Of a stretch of DNA of 61,376 bases, positions 35,001 through 42,941 are shown piece by piece. The stretch is from Scatocola faecipullorum (GTDB taxonomy: Bacteria > Pseudomonadota > Alphaproteobacteria > RF32 > CAG-239): positions 1 through 61,376 of the forward strand of contig DVNC01000036.1 of assembly GCA_018714685.1 (NCBI GenBank), written 5' to 3'. Within the stretch, counting starts at the first letter, position 1; each line of letters starts with the position of its first letter. Made by a program: the position numbers and the translations under genes. Below the pieces are notes generated by a model that saw nothing but the letters and a program-made list of their open reading frames with translations, did not search any database and was not told the DNA's origin.

Positions 35001-36003
35001 TGTTGCCGTCGGCAAAATCAACGGCGATTTGGCCAGCTTCTACGGTCGTCAGCTCGGTGCCGTCGTCAAAAAAGGGCTGGTTGCCGATTTTAAGGGCAAT
35101 CCGATTGGTTTGGTAAACCATGACGGGCAGGTTATCAATCGTTTTGGCGAGGTCTTGGGGCATATTGACGCCAAAGGAAGCTTTATTGACGCCAAAGGAG
35201 ACTATCGCGGCGGTGTTGTGTCCAAGGGCAGCGCTATCGGCTATGACGGTTCTTTCCTCGGTTACGCCGTAACCGACGGTGCGGTTATCAGCATGGAAGG
35301 AGCCAAAGTCGGACAGGTAACCTCGGATAACAAGGTGGTTGACTTGAAAAATAAAGTCATCGGCGAAGTCATTCCTGAAAATATCGTAGTTGACATCTGG
35401 GGCAATTATAAAGGGCGCGTCAACTCCTTGGGCGATGTTATCGACCTGAAAGATGAAGTTATTTCCGCTGTTTTGCCCGGAGGCTCGACCGATAAGAACC
35501 TGAGCCTGCTGCACCGCGGTGCGGTAATTGACTTTGGCGGCAACCTGACCGGGGCCGTTATGCCGGACGGAACCGTCATTGATCGTGAAAACGTTGCCGT
35601 CGGCCGAGTTCTCTCCGACGGAAACGTCATCAGCCGGGCCGGCAAACTGATAGGTGAGGTGGTCAACGGCGATATTGTTATTGATAACTCTGATAAAGTT
35701 GTGGGCTATGTTAATTTTGATGGTAAAATCAGAGACCGGGACGGCAGTCTGATCGGGCGTATGCTGTCCGGTGATTTAGCCATTGACAACAATGACAATA
35801 TTATGGGAAAGGTTTACAAAATCGGAGCGACGGTTTTGGGTAATGACGGCAATTACGTCGGCCGTCTGACGGCGGAAGGAACCGTTGTCGATGCCGAAGG
35901 AAAATCCATCGGTTACCTGAAGAACAACGGCTCTTATATTGATTTGGATAAGAAGGTGGCGGGCTATGCGCTTCAGGAAGTCGCAAAGAACCGGAGGAAC
36001 TGA
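32086..36003 (+). CDS. VirB10 N-terminal-half-like repeat protein, inner-membrane anchored
   Basis: A 1305-aa protein. A short cytosolic tail and one transmembrane helix (~18-41) resemble the VirB10 N-terminus. An Ig-like domain of the ASH/choice-of-anchor type follows (~88-200, CSGKTL..HETCDITMGWSP). Then come regular Asp/Gly repeats (~225-690) of the form YDxDGNVIGYVDxDGxVVD, with 21 GN[VI][IMV]G cores counted, and degenerate versions to the end. The repeat resembles DUF3659-type repeats. There is no C-terminal VirB10 beta-barrel domain; that domain is at the end of the next gene, which carries the same repeats. I infer that one VirB10/DotG-like protein has been split in two. It overlaps virB9 by 4 bases. 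Confidence 0.75.
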   Translation: MSKEVLTHSESYVKKTNRIILVVGLTSFVIFVIGVMLLMQSGPVQEDYTEPVFTDNDDALNISNDTGPTDNIEFGVVDDGEPPITTTPNPVQMGQVVLGTDAKNVLTLGTNAKAAVSIISVQLAEPPFDGFTFEDDCSGKTLRGHETCDITMGWSPVVPGNVQNNFIIAWHEANLTNANAKSAKVPVEGNAIRKEDCNFCEQTLPGKTDAPTAQGTLKTRNAIGPNGEVIGTIDEDGYVRDANGNVIGRVNSAGMVVDENGNVIGVAENRRLVYDENGNVIGYVNPDGTVVDKDGNIIGRMLPDGTVVDLNGNVIGRAVDAGFVYDKNGNIIGRVQPDGSVVDMNGNVIGRLNEKGEVVDTDGNVIGRVSKQGRVAVDENGNVIGVVMPDGSVVDKNGNIVGFVDENGRVVGKNILGNAGGQVKLAYDKNGKVIGYVDENGNVVDAHGNVIGHVDGAGNVVDENGNVIGKAVSLPQRRLAYDKNGNIMGYIDKDGNVIDPGGNIIGKVQPDGSIVDANGNVIGQAATIPGRRLVYDKDGNVIGYVDEDGNVRDANGNIIGRVLPDGTVVDKDGNVIGKVADMNIGAQRRLAYDKDGNVIGYIDENGNVVDFNGNVIGKMLEDGTLVDLDGNVIGKAGELVNLVLDKDGKVIGYLTEDGKVYDLNGNQIGYVDENGNIVSTQDKTLGALVQTRMIPITPKGTVLGRLNSDGTVVQDMKTVGRVLSNGLVRDPSGSEVIARLVRGGLVVGYGCKNIGYLEADGKIRKGNQETKLKPMPDGVILDAENNYVGEVVKTGRVFDNTCTYLGDVGTDGIVRTPEGVYVGCVNPDGTVLNEQGEIIGGVARSGVAVSYDGEYLGQVSPDGLVIALSQQPVGCVGTYGDVFSKNGSYIGRVLDKTYAYDLHGNFMNVVGPNGKVAISGQPDARLYANNLVANNRNEIIGVLMDEKTTLLTPEGKFLGRLFPDGQVYNEKGVAVGKINGDLASFYGRQLGAVVKKGLVADFKGNPIGLVNHDGQVINRFGEVLGHIDAKGSFIDAKGDYRGGVVSKGSAIGYDGSFLGYAVTDGAVISMEGAKVGQVTSDNKVVDLKNKVIGEVIPENIVVDIWGNYKGRVNSLGDVIDLKDEVISAVLPGGSTDKNLSLLHRGAVIDFGGNLTGAVMPDGTVIDRENVAVGRVLSDGNVISRAGKLIGEVVNGDIVIDNSDKVVGYVNFDGKIRDRDGSLIGRMLSGDLAIDNNDNIMGKVYKIGATVLGNDGNYVGRLTAEGTVVDAEGKSIGYLKNNGSYIDLDKKVAGYALQEVAKNRRN
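32761..34130 (+). repeat. Tandem Asp-Gly repeat array with ~165-bp higher-order period
   Basis: Units with a GGCAATGTTATCGGC-like core recur about every 45-50 bp. From ~33355 they group into blocks of ~54-57 codons, each opening with [LV]xYDKxGN and closing with GNVIG[KQ][AV], separated by short spacers such as LPQRR or IPGRR. DNA similarity between units is high enough for recombination or slippage. Confidence 0.85.
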
Positions 36004-36004
36004 A

Positions 36005-39000
36005 TTGAGTTTGCGGATGAACGGATATAACTTTTTGCTGGCCAGATTAATCCGTGGGGCCTGTATTGTCGCGGGCATGCTCTTGCTGAACCTGTCTGCC
36101 GCGGCCGCTCAGGAGATTACCGCTGTTGACTTCAACGGCGATTTAATCGGTAAAGTTATTCCCGACGGTAAGGTCGTCAGTTTTGACAACCAGCTGATTG
36201 GCAACGTAACCGCCGACAGCTTGATTACCGATTTTGACGGAAACATCATCGGCGGCGTTATTCCGCAGGGTATTGCCATCGGCAACGACAATAAACCGCT
36301 CGGTAAAGTAAATAACGACGGCTCCGTTCGTCTGGCTTCGGGAAAGATTATTGCAAAAGTGCTGCCTAACGGCCTGGTTGTTGATGACTTTTTCAACATA
36401 ACCGGTGCCGTGCTGTTCCCCGGTCTGGTCTATTCTGATGACGGGCGTACTGTCGGCCGCCTGACCGGTGACGGTCTCTATACCAATCTGCAGGGGCAGG
36501 AAATCGGTTTCATTTCTCCTGACGGTTATGCTTATCGCCGGGTCGGACAGGAATATGTTCTGGACGGCCGCCTGATTTCCTCCAAAATGGTGGTTTCGCA
36601 GTCGGGCGAATTTATCGGCAGTGTGGCTCCCGGCGGCAATGTAACGAATTTTGATGCGGTTACCATCGGTTTTATCAAAGCCAACGGATTTGCCTATAAT
36701 GAAAATAATCAGATTATCGGAAGTATCGTCCGCTCGGGCTATGCGCTTGACAACAACGGAAAATATCTCGGCTTTGTGACTTATAACGGCGAAGTCGTCA
36801 ATAAAAATAACGTGGTCGGCCATTTGCAGGCAGACGGTCTGATTGCCGGAGACAACGGGGAATTAATCGGTTATGTGGTTGATTTTGCCGCGACGGCTAC
36901 CGATTTGAACGGTAAATATCTGGGGCGTATTATGCCGGAAGGCAAACTTGCCCGCAGCCGGGATATAATCGGCTCGGTCGGAGCCCGCGGAATAACTTAT
37001 GCTGCCGACGGTACCGTAAACGGTAAATTGATACAGGCCGGTCCTGTTTTTGACTATCGCGGCGGTCTCCGCGGTCACGCGCTGAAAAATGCTTCGGTCA
37101 TTTTGCTGGAAGGAACCCCTGCCGGCTATATTATGGACAACATTGCTTATGAAAATGCCGGTCGGGCTATCGGTGCCACCATGGGAAATCTGCTGGCAAT
37201 CAATACCGGCAACCAAACTTTGGGCATGGTTGGCATCAGCGGTATGGTCATGGACGGCGAAGAACGCAAATTTATGTCTCCGTTCGGCTATCTCTTTTCG
37301 GCTGACGGCAAAACCGGCGGCCGCGGCTTGGCTTTGTCTTCGATTTATAATCTGACCGGAGCGCCGGTTGCCCAGATGACTCCGGCTGGCGGTCTGATCA
37401 ACAAAAATGCGGCGGCTATCGGCAAATTGACTCAGTCGGGCTTTAATATTGACGAACGTAATCTGGTTATCGGCAAGAATTTGGAAGCCGGCTATGTCGT
37501 CGGTCCGGCCGGACAGAGCCTCGGCAATTTGTCCGAGAGCAATCTGGTTTTGAACAATAATCTGGAACCGGTTGCCAAACTTCTGCCGGATAACACGGTT
37601 GTTTCCGCAGACAGCAATACATCGGTGAATATGATGCCGGTTGTCGGCCGCGGTTCGGTTAATAATATGGTTCTGGCCTTCAGCGGCAGTCTGATCGGCT
37701 ACGCCGGCCCTTCCGGGATTGTCCGTGATTTCAACGGGGCGCGTTTGGGCAAAGTGGCGGCTGAAGATATGGTGCTTGACAATATGGGCTCCAGCCTTGG
37801 CGGCACTGTCGGCTATGCGCCGGTCATCGATAACAAATGTTCTCTTTTAGGCGTGATAACGCCCCGCGGCGACATTCGCAATTACCGTGAAACGGTCATG
37901 GGGCGCCCGCTGCTGAACGGACAGGCTATTTCCGAAAACGGAAGCTATATGGGCTATGCGGTTAAACCCACGGCGGTCATTGACTATAACGGCAATATTA
38001 TCGGTACCGTGTCGGCCACCGGACAGGTAATGAACTATAACAATGATGTTCTGGGCTGTATCGATAAAAGAGGTTTCCTGAAATCTGACGAAGGAATGTC
38101 TCTGGCTCATACGATTGAATATGCCCCTGTTATGAACTTTAACGGAATAATTATCGGCCGCAATATCCTGGACGGACAGATTGTCAATGACCAGAACCAG
38201 TTCATCGGCTACACTCAGGCCAACGGAAACGTTAATTCCAAAACCGGTATGCCGATCGGCCACCTGTTTAAATATCGTCATGCTTTCAGCCTGGCCAACA
38301 AATATATCGGCCGCATTAATGAAAAAGCTGAAGTGATTGACGGCAGCGGCGCCGTCGTCGGAACCGTCGATTTTGAAGGCAATGTCTCCCGGGAGAACCA
38401 TAAAATCGGCTATGCTCTGTATGATATGTATGTTTATGACAATGATTTTGAGGCAATCGGCTATATTCTGAAAGACGGTACCGTGCTCTCCTTTATTAAC
38501 CAAAATCTGGGAACATTGAGCAAAGGCTTTCTGATTAATAAAAACGGCGAAGTTACCGGCCGCGGCAACAGAGATTTTTACATTCGCGACGACAGCAACT
38601 TGATTCTCGGCGAATTATACCTGAACGGCGAATTGCGCGATAACAGCGGCAATGTTCTCGGCACGGTCACCAAAAACGGCAGCATCATAGACAAGGACGG
38701 GCGCGTCGTGGCCATGGCCAAACCGCTGCAGTATTATGGAGAAATGGTTGCCCGTGAAAAAGTTTATGACCAAAACGGCAACTTAATCGGCTATGTTAAC
38801 GCCGATGGTTCGGTAACCGACGAAAACGGAAATATTATCGGCTACGTCCAGAACGGCAAAGTCGTAGATAAATCCGGCAAGCTGTTGGGTGAGCTGGCCA
38901 GTGAGAAAGTGGCTTACGACAAAGACGGCAATATCATCGGTAAAGTTCTGCCGGACGGAACGGTAGTGGATGCCAACGGCAAAGTGATTGGCAAAGTCGG

Positions 39001-41206
39001 AGCCAACGGTGAAATTACCGATGCAAACGGTAATTTGATCGGTTCCATTAAAGGGCCGGGCAGCGGCGATAATCTTGCCTATGATGCAAACGGCAATGTC
39101 CTCGGGCGGATTTTGCCCGACGGTTCGGTTATCGACGGCAACGGTAACGTTATCGGGCATGTTAATGCCAAAGGAGAAATCGTTGACAACAGCGGAAAGG
39201 TGATAGGCGTTTCCGGAAAAGAAATGCTGGCTTATGATGCTGACGGAAATGTTATCGGCCGCTTGTTGCCGGATGGTTCTGTTGTCGATTTGAACGGTAA
39301 TGTTGTCGGCCATGTCAATGAAAACGGCGAGGTTGTAGATGCCGACGGTAATGTCATCGGCAGCGCCAGCACGGCCAATCTGGCTTTTGATGAAAACGGA
39401 AAAGTTATCGGACAGGTGTTGGCCGACGGAACCGTCGTTGACGCCAACGGCAAGGTAATCGGCAGGGTTAATGCTAAAGGTGAAGTTGTTGACAATTCCG
39501 GAAATGTCGTCGGCAAAGCAAATATTGACAGCTTGGCGTTTGACAAGGACGGACGCGTCATTGGCCGCGTTAATGCCAACGGCGATGTGGTTGACAAAGA
39601 CGGCAAGGTGATAGGCCGCGTTAATGAAAATGGTGAAGTCGTCAGTGCTGACGGCAAAGTCATCGGCTATGCCAAAAAGCCGTCCTGGTACAAACGTCCC
39701 GGAGCATTGCCTGAAATCGGCCTTTCGCCGGAAGAACGCGAAATAACCGAAAAATATCGCAAGTCTTTAGGCATTGCCCTGACGCCGGACGGTGAATATC
39801 TTGGTGAAATTATGGAAGACGGTCGCGTCGTTAACAAGGCCGGAGAAGTTGTCGGCCACCGTATGCCTGACGGTTTGATTATTGATGACGAAGGCGCCCT
39901 GGTCGGTATTGAGGAGAGTGAAAAGCCGGCCGCAGGTGAAATGTTTATTCCCGCTGGAACCTTCGGCAAAGGCGGTGCTTATGGCACCGGAACCGGACCG
40001 GGTGCAAATCTTGGTCCCGGCGGCGGCTTTGGCCCCGGTGAACGGTATGATCCCCAGCGAGCCGCTGCGCTTGATGCCGCGCAGCAGGAACGCCGCAGCA
40101 ATATGCAGGTCGGCAAAATCAGCAGCAACATCAGTCCGGATGCTTTCGACGGTATGCAGAAAAACTGGGATGAGCAGGGCATTAAAAAGGCCATTTCCTC
40201 CTGGAGGGTTGACTTAAGTGAAATGATTTTCGCCGATAAGCCGATTCCCGCGGTTATTGCCCGTTCGATTGACAGTAACAATCCGACCCCGGTAACAGCC
40301 TATGTTGAACGTAATATTTACGCCGAGGAAGGACGTAAAATCATTATTCCTGCCGGCAGCCGTATTATGGGAACTCTCGGCGGCCTGACCGGAACCTCGG
40401 AAACCACGTCACAGTCGGCGAAAGTTCAAATTTCTTGGGAACGCCTGATTCGTCCGGACGGTTCGCTGTTTGTCTTCAGCGGTGTCACCGGCGATGCGCA
40501 GGGCCGCGGCGGTGCTTTGGGCTATCTTGACCAGCAGCTGTTTAAGAAATATACGTTGCCGATTATGACCACGGCTTTGACCAGCTATACTTCCTATATG
40601 ATGGCCGATGACGAGAATACCGACAGCGGCAGCGTTAACGAAACGCCGAAACAGCAGGCCGCCAATGATGCCCGCCAGAACTTCCTGAATCAGATGAACC
40701 AAGTCTTTGAGCAGATTTTGTCGGATAAAACCAATATTCGCCCGCTGACTTATGTTCCCGCCGGCACCCGCATCATTGTTTATCCGAACGTTGATCTCTG
40801 GATGCGCACCCGTGAACGCAATCCGCAGGAATTGGGCGGTCAGGGCAAGAAAGACGTCTTTATTGATGACCCGCAGACCACCGGTAAGCGTGAGCTTGAA
40901 AAGAACCGCCGCAGCCTCGGCAAGACCGAGACTGCTCCGACCGGTGCCGGCAGCGTTGTTTATGAATCTCAGGATATAGACGTTGAAGCCGCCGGCGGAA
41001 CGCCTACATTGATTGATGACAGCAAGCCGTCTAATTCCGGCAAGAAAACCAATAATCCGCCGCCGCTGATTTCCAGCCCGGTCGCCGGGGCAACCCCGCC
41101 GCCTCCGCCGTCTTTCGCCACATCCCCCACTCCGGGAGCGGCAACCGCGGGCAGCAACACCGGCAGCAGCAATAATACCAATAACAGCGTTCCGCAGCTG
41201 TTCTAA
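36005..41206 (+). CDS. virB10: VirB10 C-terminal-half protein with giant Asp-Gly repeat arm
   Basis: A 1733-aa exported protein. It starts at TTG 36005, with GGAGG 7 bp before it and the upstream stop overlapping the spacer. The signal peptide ends AAAAQ-EI. Degenerate Asp-Gly repeats fill ~40-915, five well-kept ~51-55-residue blocks lie at ~917-1225, then a linker, then the VirB10/TrbI domain (~1382-1608) with RIMGTLGG, SWERLIRPDGS and YVPAGTRIIVYPNVDLWMR. The Pro-rich tail is disordered. VirB10 links the inner-membrane energy source to the outer-membrane channel. Here the C-terminal domain has its own signal peptide, so the inner-membrane link must come through the preceding protein. It is far longer than ordinary VirB10 (about 380-480 aa). 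Confidence 0.85.
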   Translation: MSLRMNGYNFLLARLIRGACIVAGMLLLNLSAAAAQEITAVDFNGDLIGKVIPDGKVVSFDNQLIGNVTADSLITDFDGNIIGGVIPQGIAIGNDNKPLGKVNNDGSVRLASGKIIAKVLPNGLVVDDFFNITGAVLFPGLVYSDDGRTVGRLTGDGLYTNLQGQEIGFISPDGYAYRRVGQEYVLDGRLISSKMVVSQSGEFIGSVAPGGNVTNFDAVTIGFIKANGFAYNENNQIIGSIVRSGYALDNNGKYLGFVTYNGEVVNKNNVVGHLQADGLIAGDNGELIGYVVDFAATATDLNGKYLGRIMPEGKLARSRDIIGSVGARGITYAADGTVNGKLIQAGPVFDYRGGLRGHALKNASVILLEGTPAGYIMDNIAYENAGRAIGATMGNLLAINTGNQTLGMVGISGMVMDGEERKFMSPFGYLFSADGKTGGRGLALSSIYNLTGAPVAQMTPAGGLINKNAAAIGKLTQSGFNIDERNLVIGKNLEAGYVVGPAGQSLGNLSESNLVLNNNLEPVAKLLPDNTVVSADSNTSVNMMPVVGRGSVNNMVLAFSGSLIGYAGPSGIVRDFNGARLGKVAAEDMVLDNMGSSLGGTVGYAPVIDNKCSLLGVITPRGDIRNYRETVMGRPLLNGQAISENGSYMGYAVKPTAVIDYNGNIIGTVSATGQVMNYNNDVLGCIDKRGFLKSDEGMSLAHTIEYAPVMNFNGIIIGRNILDGQIVNDQNQFIGYTQANGNVNSKTGMPIGHLFKYRHAFSLANKYIGRINEKAEVIDGSGAVVGTVDFEGNVSRENHKIGYALYDMYVYDNDFEAIGYILKDGTVLSFINQNLGTLSKGFLINKNGEVTGRGNRDFYIRDDSNLILGELYLNGELRDNSGNVLGTVTKNGSIIDKDGRVVAMAKPLQYYGEMVAREKVYDQNGNLIGYVNADGSVTDENGNIIGYVQNGKVVDKSGKLLGELASEKVAYDKDGNIIGKVLPDGTVVDANGKVIGKVGANGEITDANGNLIGSIKGPGSGDNLAYDANGNVLGRILPDGSVIDGNGNVIGHVNAKGEIVDNSGKVIGVSGKEMLAYDADGNVIGRLLPDGSVVDLNGNVVGHVNENGEVVDADGNVIGSASTANLAFDENGKVIGQVLADGTVVDANGKVIGRVNAKGEVVDNSGNVVGKANIDSLAFDKDGRVIGRVNANGDVVDKDGKVIGRVNENGEVVSADGKVIGYAKKPSWYKRPGALPEIGLSPEEREITEKYRKSLGIALTPDGEYLGEIMEDGRVVNKAGEVVGHRMPDGLIIDDEGALVGIEESEKPAAGEMFIPAGTFGKGGAYGTGTGPGANLGPGGGFGPGERYDPQRAAALDAAQQERRSNMQVGKISSNISPDAFDGMQKNWDEQGIKKAISSWRVDLSEMIFADKPIPAVIARSIDSNNPTPVTAYVERNIYAEEGRKIIIPAGSRIMGTLGGLTGTSETTSQSAKVQISWERLIRPDGSLFVFSGVTGDAQGRGGALGYLDQQLFKKYTLPIMTTALTSYTSYMMADDENTDSGSVNETPKQQAANDARQNFLNQMNQVFEQILSDKTNIRPLTYVPAGTRIIVYPNVDLWMRTRERNPQELGGQGKKDVFIDDPQTTGKRELEKNRRSLGKTETAPTGAGSVVYESQDIDVEAAGGTPTLIDDSKPSNSGKKTNNPPPLISSPVAGATPPPPPSFATSPTPGAATAGSNTGSSNNTNNSVPQLF
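38755..39680 (+). repeat. Five ~155-165-bp repeat blocks in the virB10 gene
   Basis: Each block encodes ~51-55 residues starting with [LV]A[YF]D and containing three DG/NG-V-IG units. They are the best-conserved copies in the second repeat gene and share codons and phase with the array at 32761-34130. Confidence 0.85.
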
Positions 41207-41218
41207 GGAGTTTAAACA

Positions 41219-42187
41219 ATGAGTTTTAAGGTTCTGGAATCTGTTCTTCGTCCCTTGGCTTACTGGTATAACCAGGAAAACATCGAGGAAGTTGCCGTCA
41301 ACCGCTCTGGGCAGGTTTGGCTGCGCCTGCGCGGCAAACGCGCTTATCCCTGGGTGATGTATAAAGATGAAAAACTTACTAAAGAATATCTGACGGATTT
41401 GCTTTATATTATTGCCAATACCTATGAACTTCCCTTTGACCCGGTACAGGGAACGCCGGTGGTTTATGCCACCATCCCCGGCGACCACCGTTTTTCTGCC
41501 GTCAGCGGACGTAACGTTATGTATGACCAGGATGACCTGACCGGCGGTGTCGCTCTGACAATCCGTGTCCACAGCGACGATGTTGCTTTCGGGTTGCAGG
41601 ACTATGGCCTGAAACAAGGCGAAAGCCTGCATAAGGTTAATCCTCTGAAAGATATTCAGGACCCCGAAGATCCCTATGAGCGTCTGCTGTTGAGCATTAA
41701 ACGCGGGGACCATATTCTCGTTTCCGGCGCTACGGCAACCGGTAAAACCACGTTCTTAAACAACCTGCTTAAGATTTTGGATATCCATAAGCGGATTATC
41801 ACAATTGAAGATACGCGCGAATTGCTGGTGCCGCATCCGAACCGTGTTCATATTGTTATGTCCCGTACCGAGCAGACTAACGAGTTCGACTATTCGAAAA
41901 TTATCGACCTGGTGGTTCGTTTTACGCCCGACGCCATCATCGGCGGCGAGATTTCTACCAATAACGCCGGCGCATTGTGGGAGCTGATGGGATCCGGTCA
42001 CGATAACTGCCTGGCCACCATCCATGCCGAAAGTTCGGAAGCAGCCTATGAAGCTTTTGTTGACCGTATTCTGCACAGCTATCCGACAATTGACCGTGAA
42101 AAAACCATTAAGGAAATGCACCGCAAACTCCGTGTTGTCCAAATCAACCGCGACGGCAACCTGCGTGCGGTAACCGAAGTAACATAA
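41219..42187 (+). CDS. virB11: VirB11 T4SS ATPase
   Basis: A 322-aa hexameric cytosolic ATPase of normal VirB11 size. It has an N-terminal domain (~1-140), Walker A SGATATGKTT (~168-177), an Asp box (IITIEDTREL), a Walker B-type segment (PDAIIGGEIS), and the His box GHDNCLATIHAES. It drives pilus biogenesis or substrate transfer with VirB4. It starts 12 bp after virB10 with SD AAGGAGTTTAAACA and ends at a strong terminator, closing the plus-strand cluster. Confidence 0.92.
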   Translation: MSFKVLESVLRPLAYWYNQENIEEVAVNRSGQVWLRLRGKRAYPWVMYKDEKLTKEYLTDLLYIIANTYELPFDPVQGTPVVYATIPGDHRFSAVSGRNVMYDQDDLTGGVALTIRVHSDDVAFGLQDYGLKQGESLHKVNPLKDIQDPEDPYERLLLSIKRGDHILVSGATATGKTTFLNNLLKILDIHKRIITIEDTRELLVPHPNRVHIVMSRTEQTNEFDYSKIIDLVVRFTPDAIIGGEISTNNAGALWELMGSGHDNCLATIHAESSEAAYEAFVDRILHSYPTIDREKTIKEMHRKLRVVQINRDGNLRAVTEVT

Positions 42188-42189
42188 AT

Positions 42190-42220
42190 AAAAAAGCCCC
42201 TTTGAAAGGGGCTTTTTTTT
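42190..42220. terminator. Bidirectional terminator between convergent operons
   Basis: The arms GCCCCTTT/AAAGGGGC are flanked by A and T runs on both sides. It lies right after the virB11 stop and touches the stop of the convergent minus-strand gene, so it serves both. Confidence 0.9.
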
Positions 42221-42932
42221 ATTGCAGCGGCGGAATGTTCAGCTGGGCAATGTCTCCGGGACGGATTTTTACATTTGAATAGCGCATGTTTCCTGTCTCA
42301 ATAACAAATCGCTGACGGCTGGTCAGCTGGGACGCCAAATCATAGAAATCACGTCCGCTGAGCTCCTGCCGTTGAGGATTCATAATATATAAAACACAAC
42401 CCTGCGTCCGTTCGGCCACGCCGCAACGGGCACGTCCCCGCGGCACTTCCGGGTTAATCACGACGCCTTGCAAACCGTCGCGGACAATCGTTTGCTGCGT
42501 AAAGAACAGTTTGGCAAACATAAAGCCGACGACAAAAACCATTGCCGCAATAATCGACATGCCTTTCATGGTGAACATATTGTTTTGCATCAGTTGTTCT
42601 TTAAACGGCAGTTTTTGCGGGGTAATGTCGCTTTCGTCAATAAACTGCGGCTGATAGCCTTCCTGCTGATTGTAAACGTTGCTTTCCTGATTGAGCGCCG
42701 GCAGATTGGCATTGCCGTCCAGAATATCGTCAATATTATAATCGCTGCGTCCCTGATTGCTTAAAAAGCCTCCCTGCGGCTCGCTACCGTGCATCTGCAT
42801 GCCCGGAGCCTGCGGAGCCGACGGATTCGGTTGTCCGATATATCTTTTGATCGGGCGCTTGACTTTTTTAAGCCTGCGTGTCGGGTCAAAATTCTGCGGT
42901 TGGTTCGGAGTATTGGGATTCATGTCTGTCAT
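42219..42932 (-). CDS. Bitopic inner-membrane protein of the T4SS accessory operon
   Basis: A 237-aa unrecognised protein. ~120 cytosolic, Asn/Pro/Gln-rich, probably disordered residues with a basic start (RRLKKVKRPIKRYIG) are followed by one transmembrane helix (~122-144) and a ~90-residue periplasmic domain with two cysteines (ARCGVAERTQGC), a likely disulfide. The topology resembles VirB10 or PilO-type connectors, but I cannot name a family. It is the last gene of the minus-strand operon, 9 bp after the secretin-like gene, with SD AAGGATTTCCC. Confidence 0.65.
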   Translation of the reverse strand: MTDMNPNTPNQPQNFDPTRRLKKVKRPIKRYIGQPNPSAPQAPGMQMHGSEPQGGFLSNQGRSDYNIDDILDGNANLPALNQESNVYNQQEGYQPQFIDESDITPQKLPFKEQLMQNNMFTMKGMSIIAAMVFVVGFMFAKLFFTQQTIVRDGLQGVVINPEVPRGRARCGVAERTQGCVLYIMNPQRQELSGRDFYDLASQLTSRQRFVIETGNMRYSNVKIRPGDIAQLNIPPLQ

Positions 42933-42941
42933 GGGAAATCC

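Noticed and set aside
34399..35514. Antisense ORF in the Asp-Gly repeat gene
   Set aside because: Repetitive coding DNA without stops gives long shadow frames.
35990..36020. VirB10 split as a sequencing frameshift
   Set aside because: An SD, a start codon directly after the stop and a full signal peptide make a true gene boundary more likely, though not proven.
32761..39680. Regular repeats considered as a CRISPR array
   Set aside because: Units are contiguous, in frame and protein-coding, with no unique spacers or cas genes.
40409..41713. Antisense ORF (434 codons) across the virB10 end and virB11
   Set aside because: It crosses two well-supported genes and their intergenic SD; composition is typical of a shadow frame.
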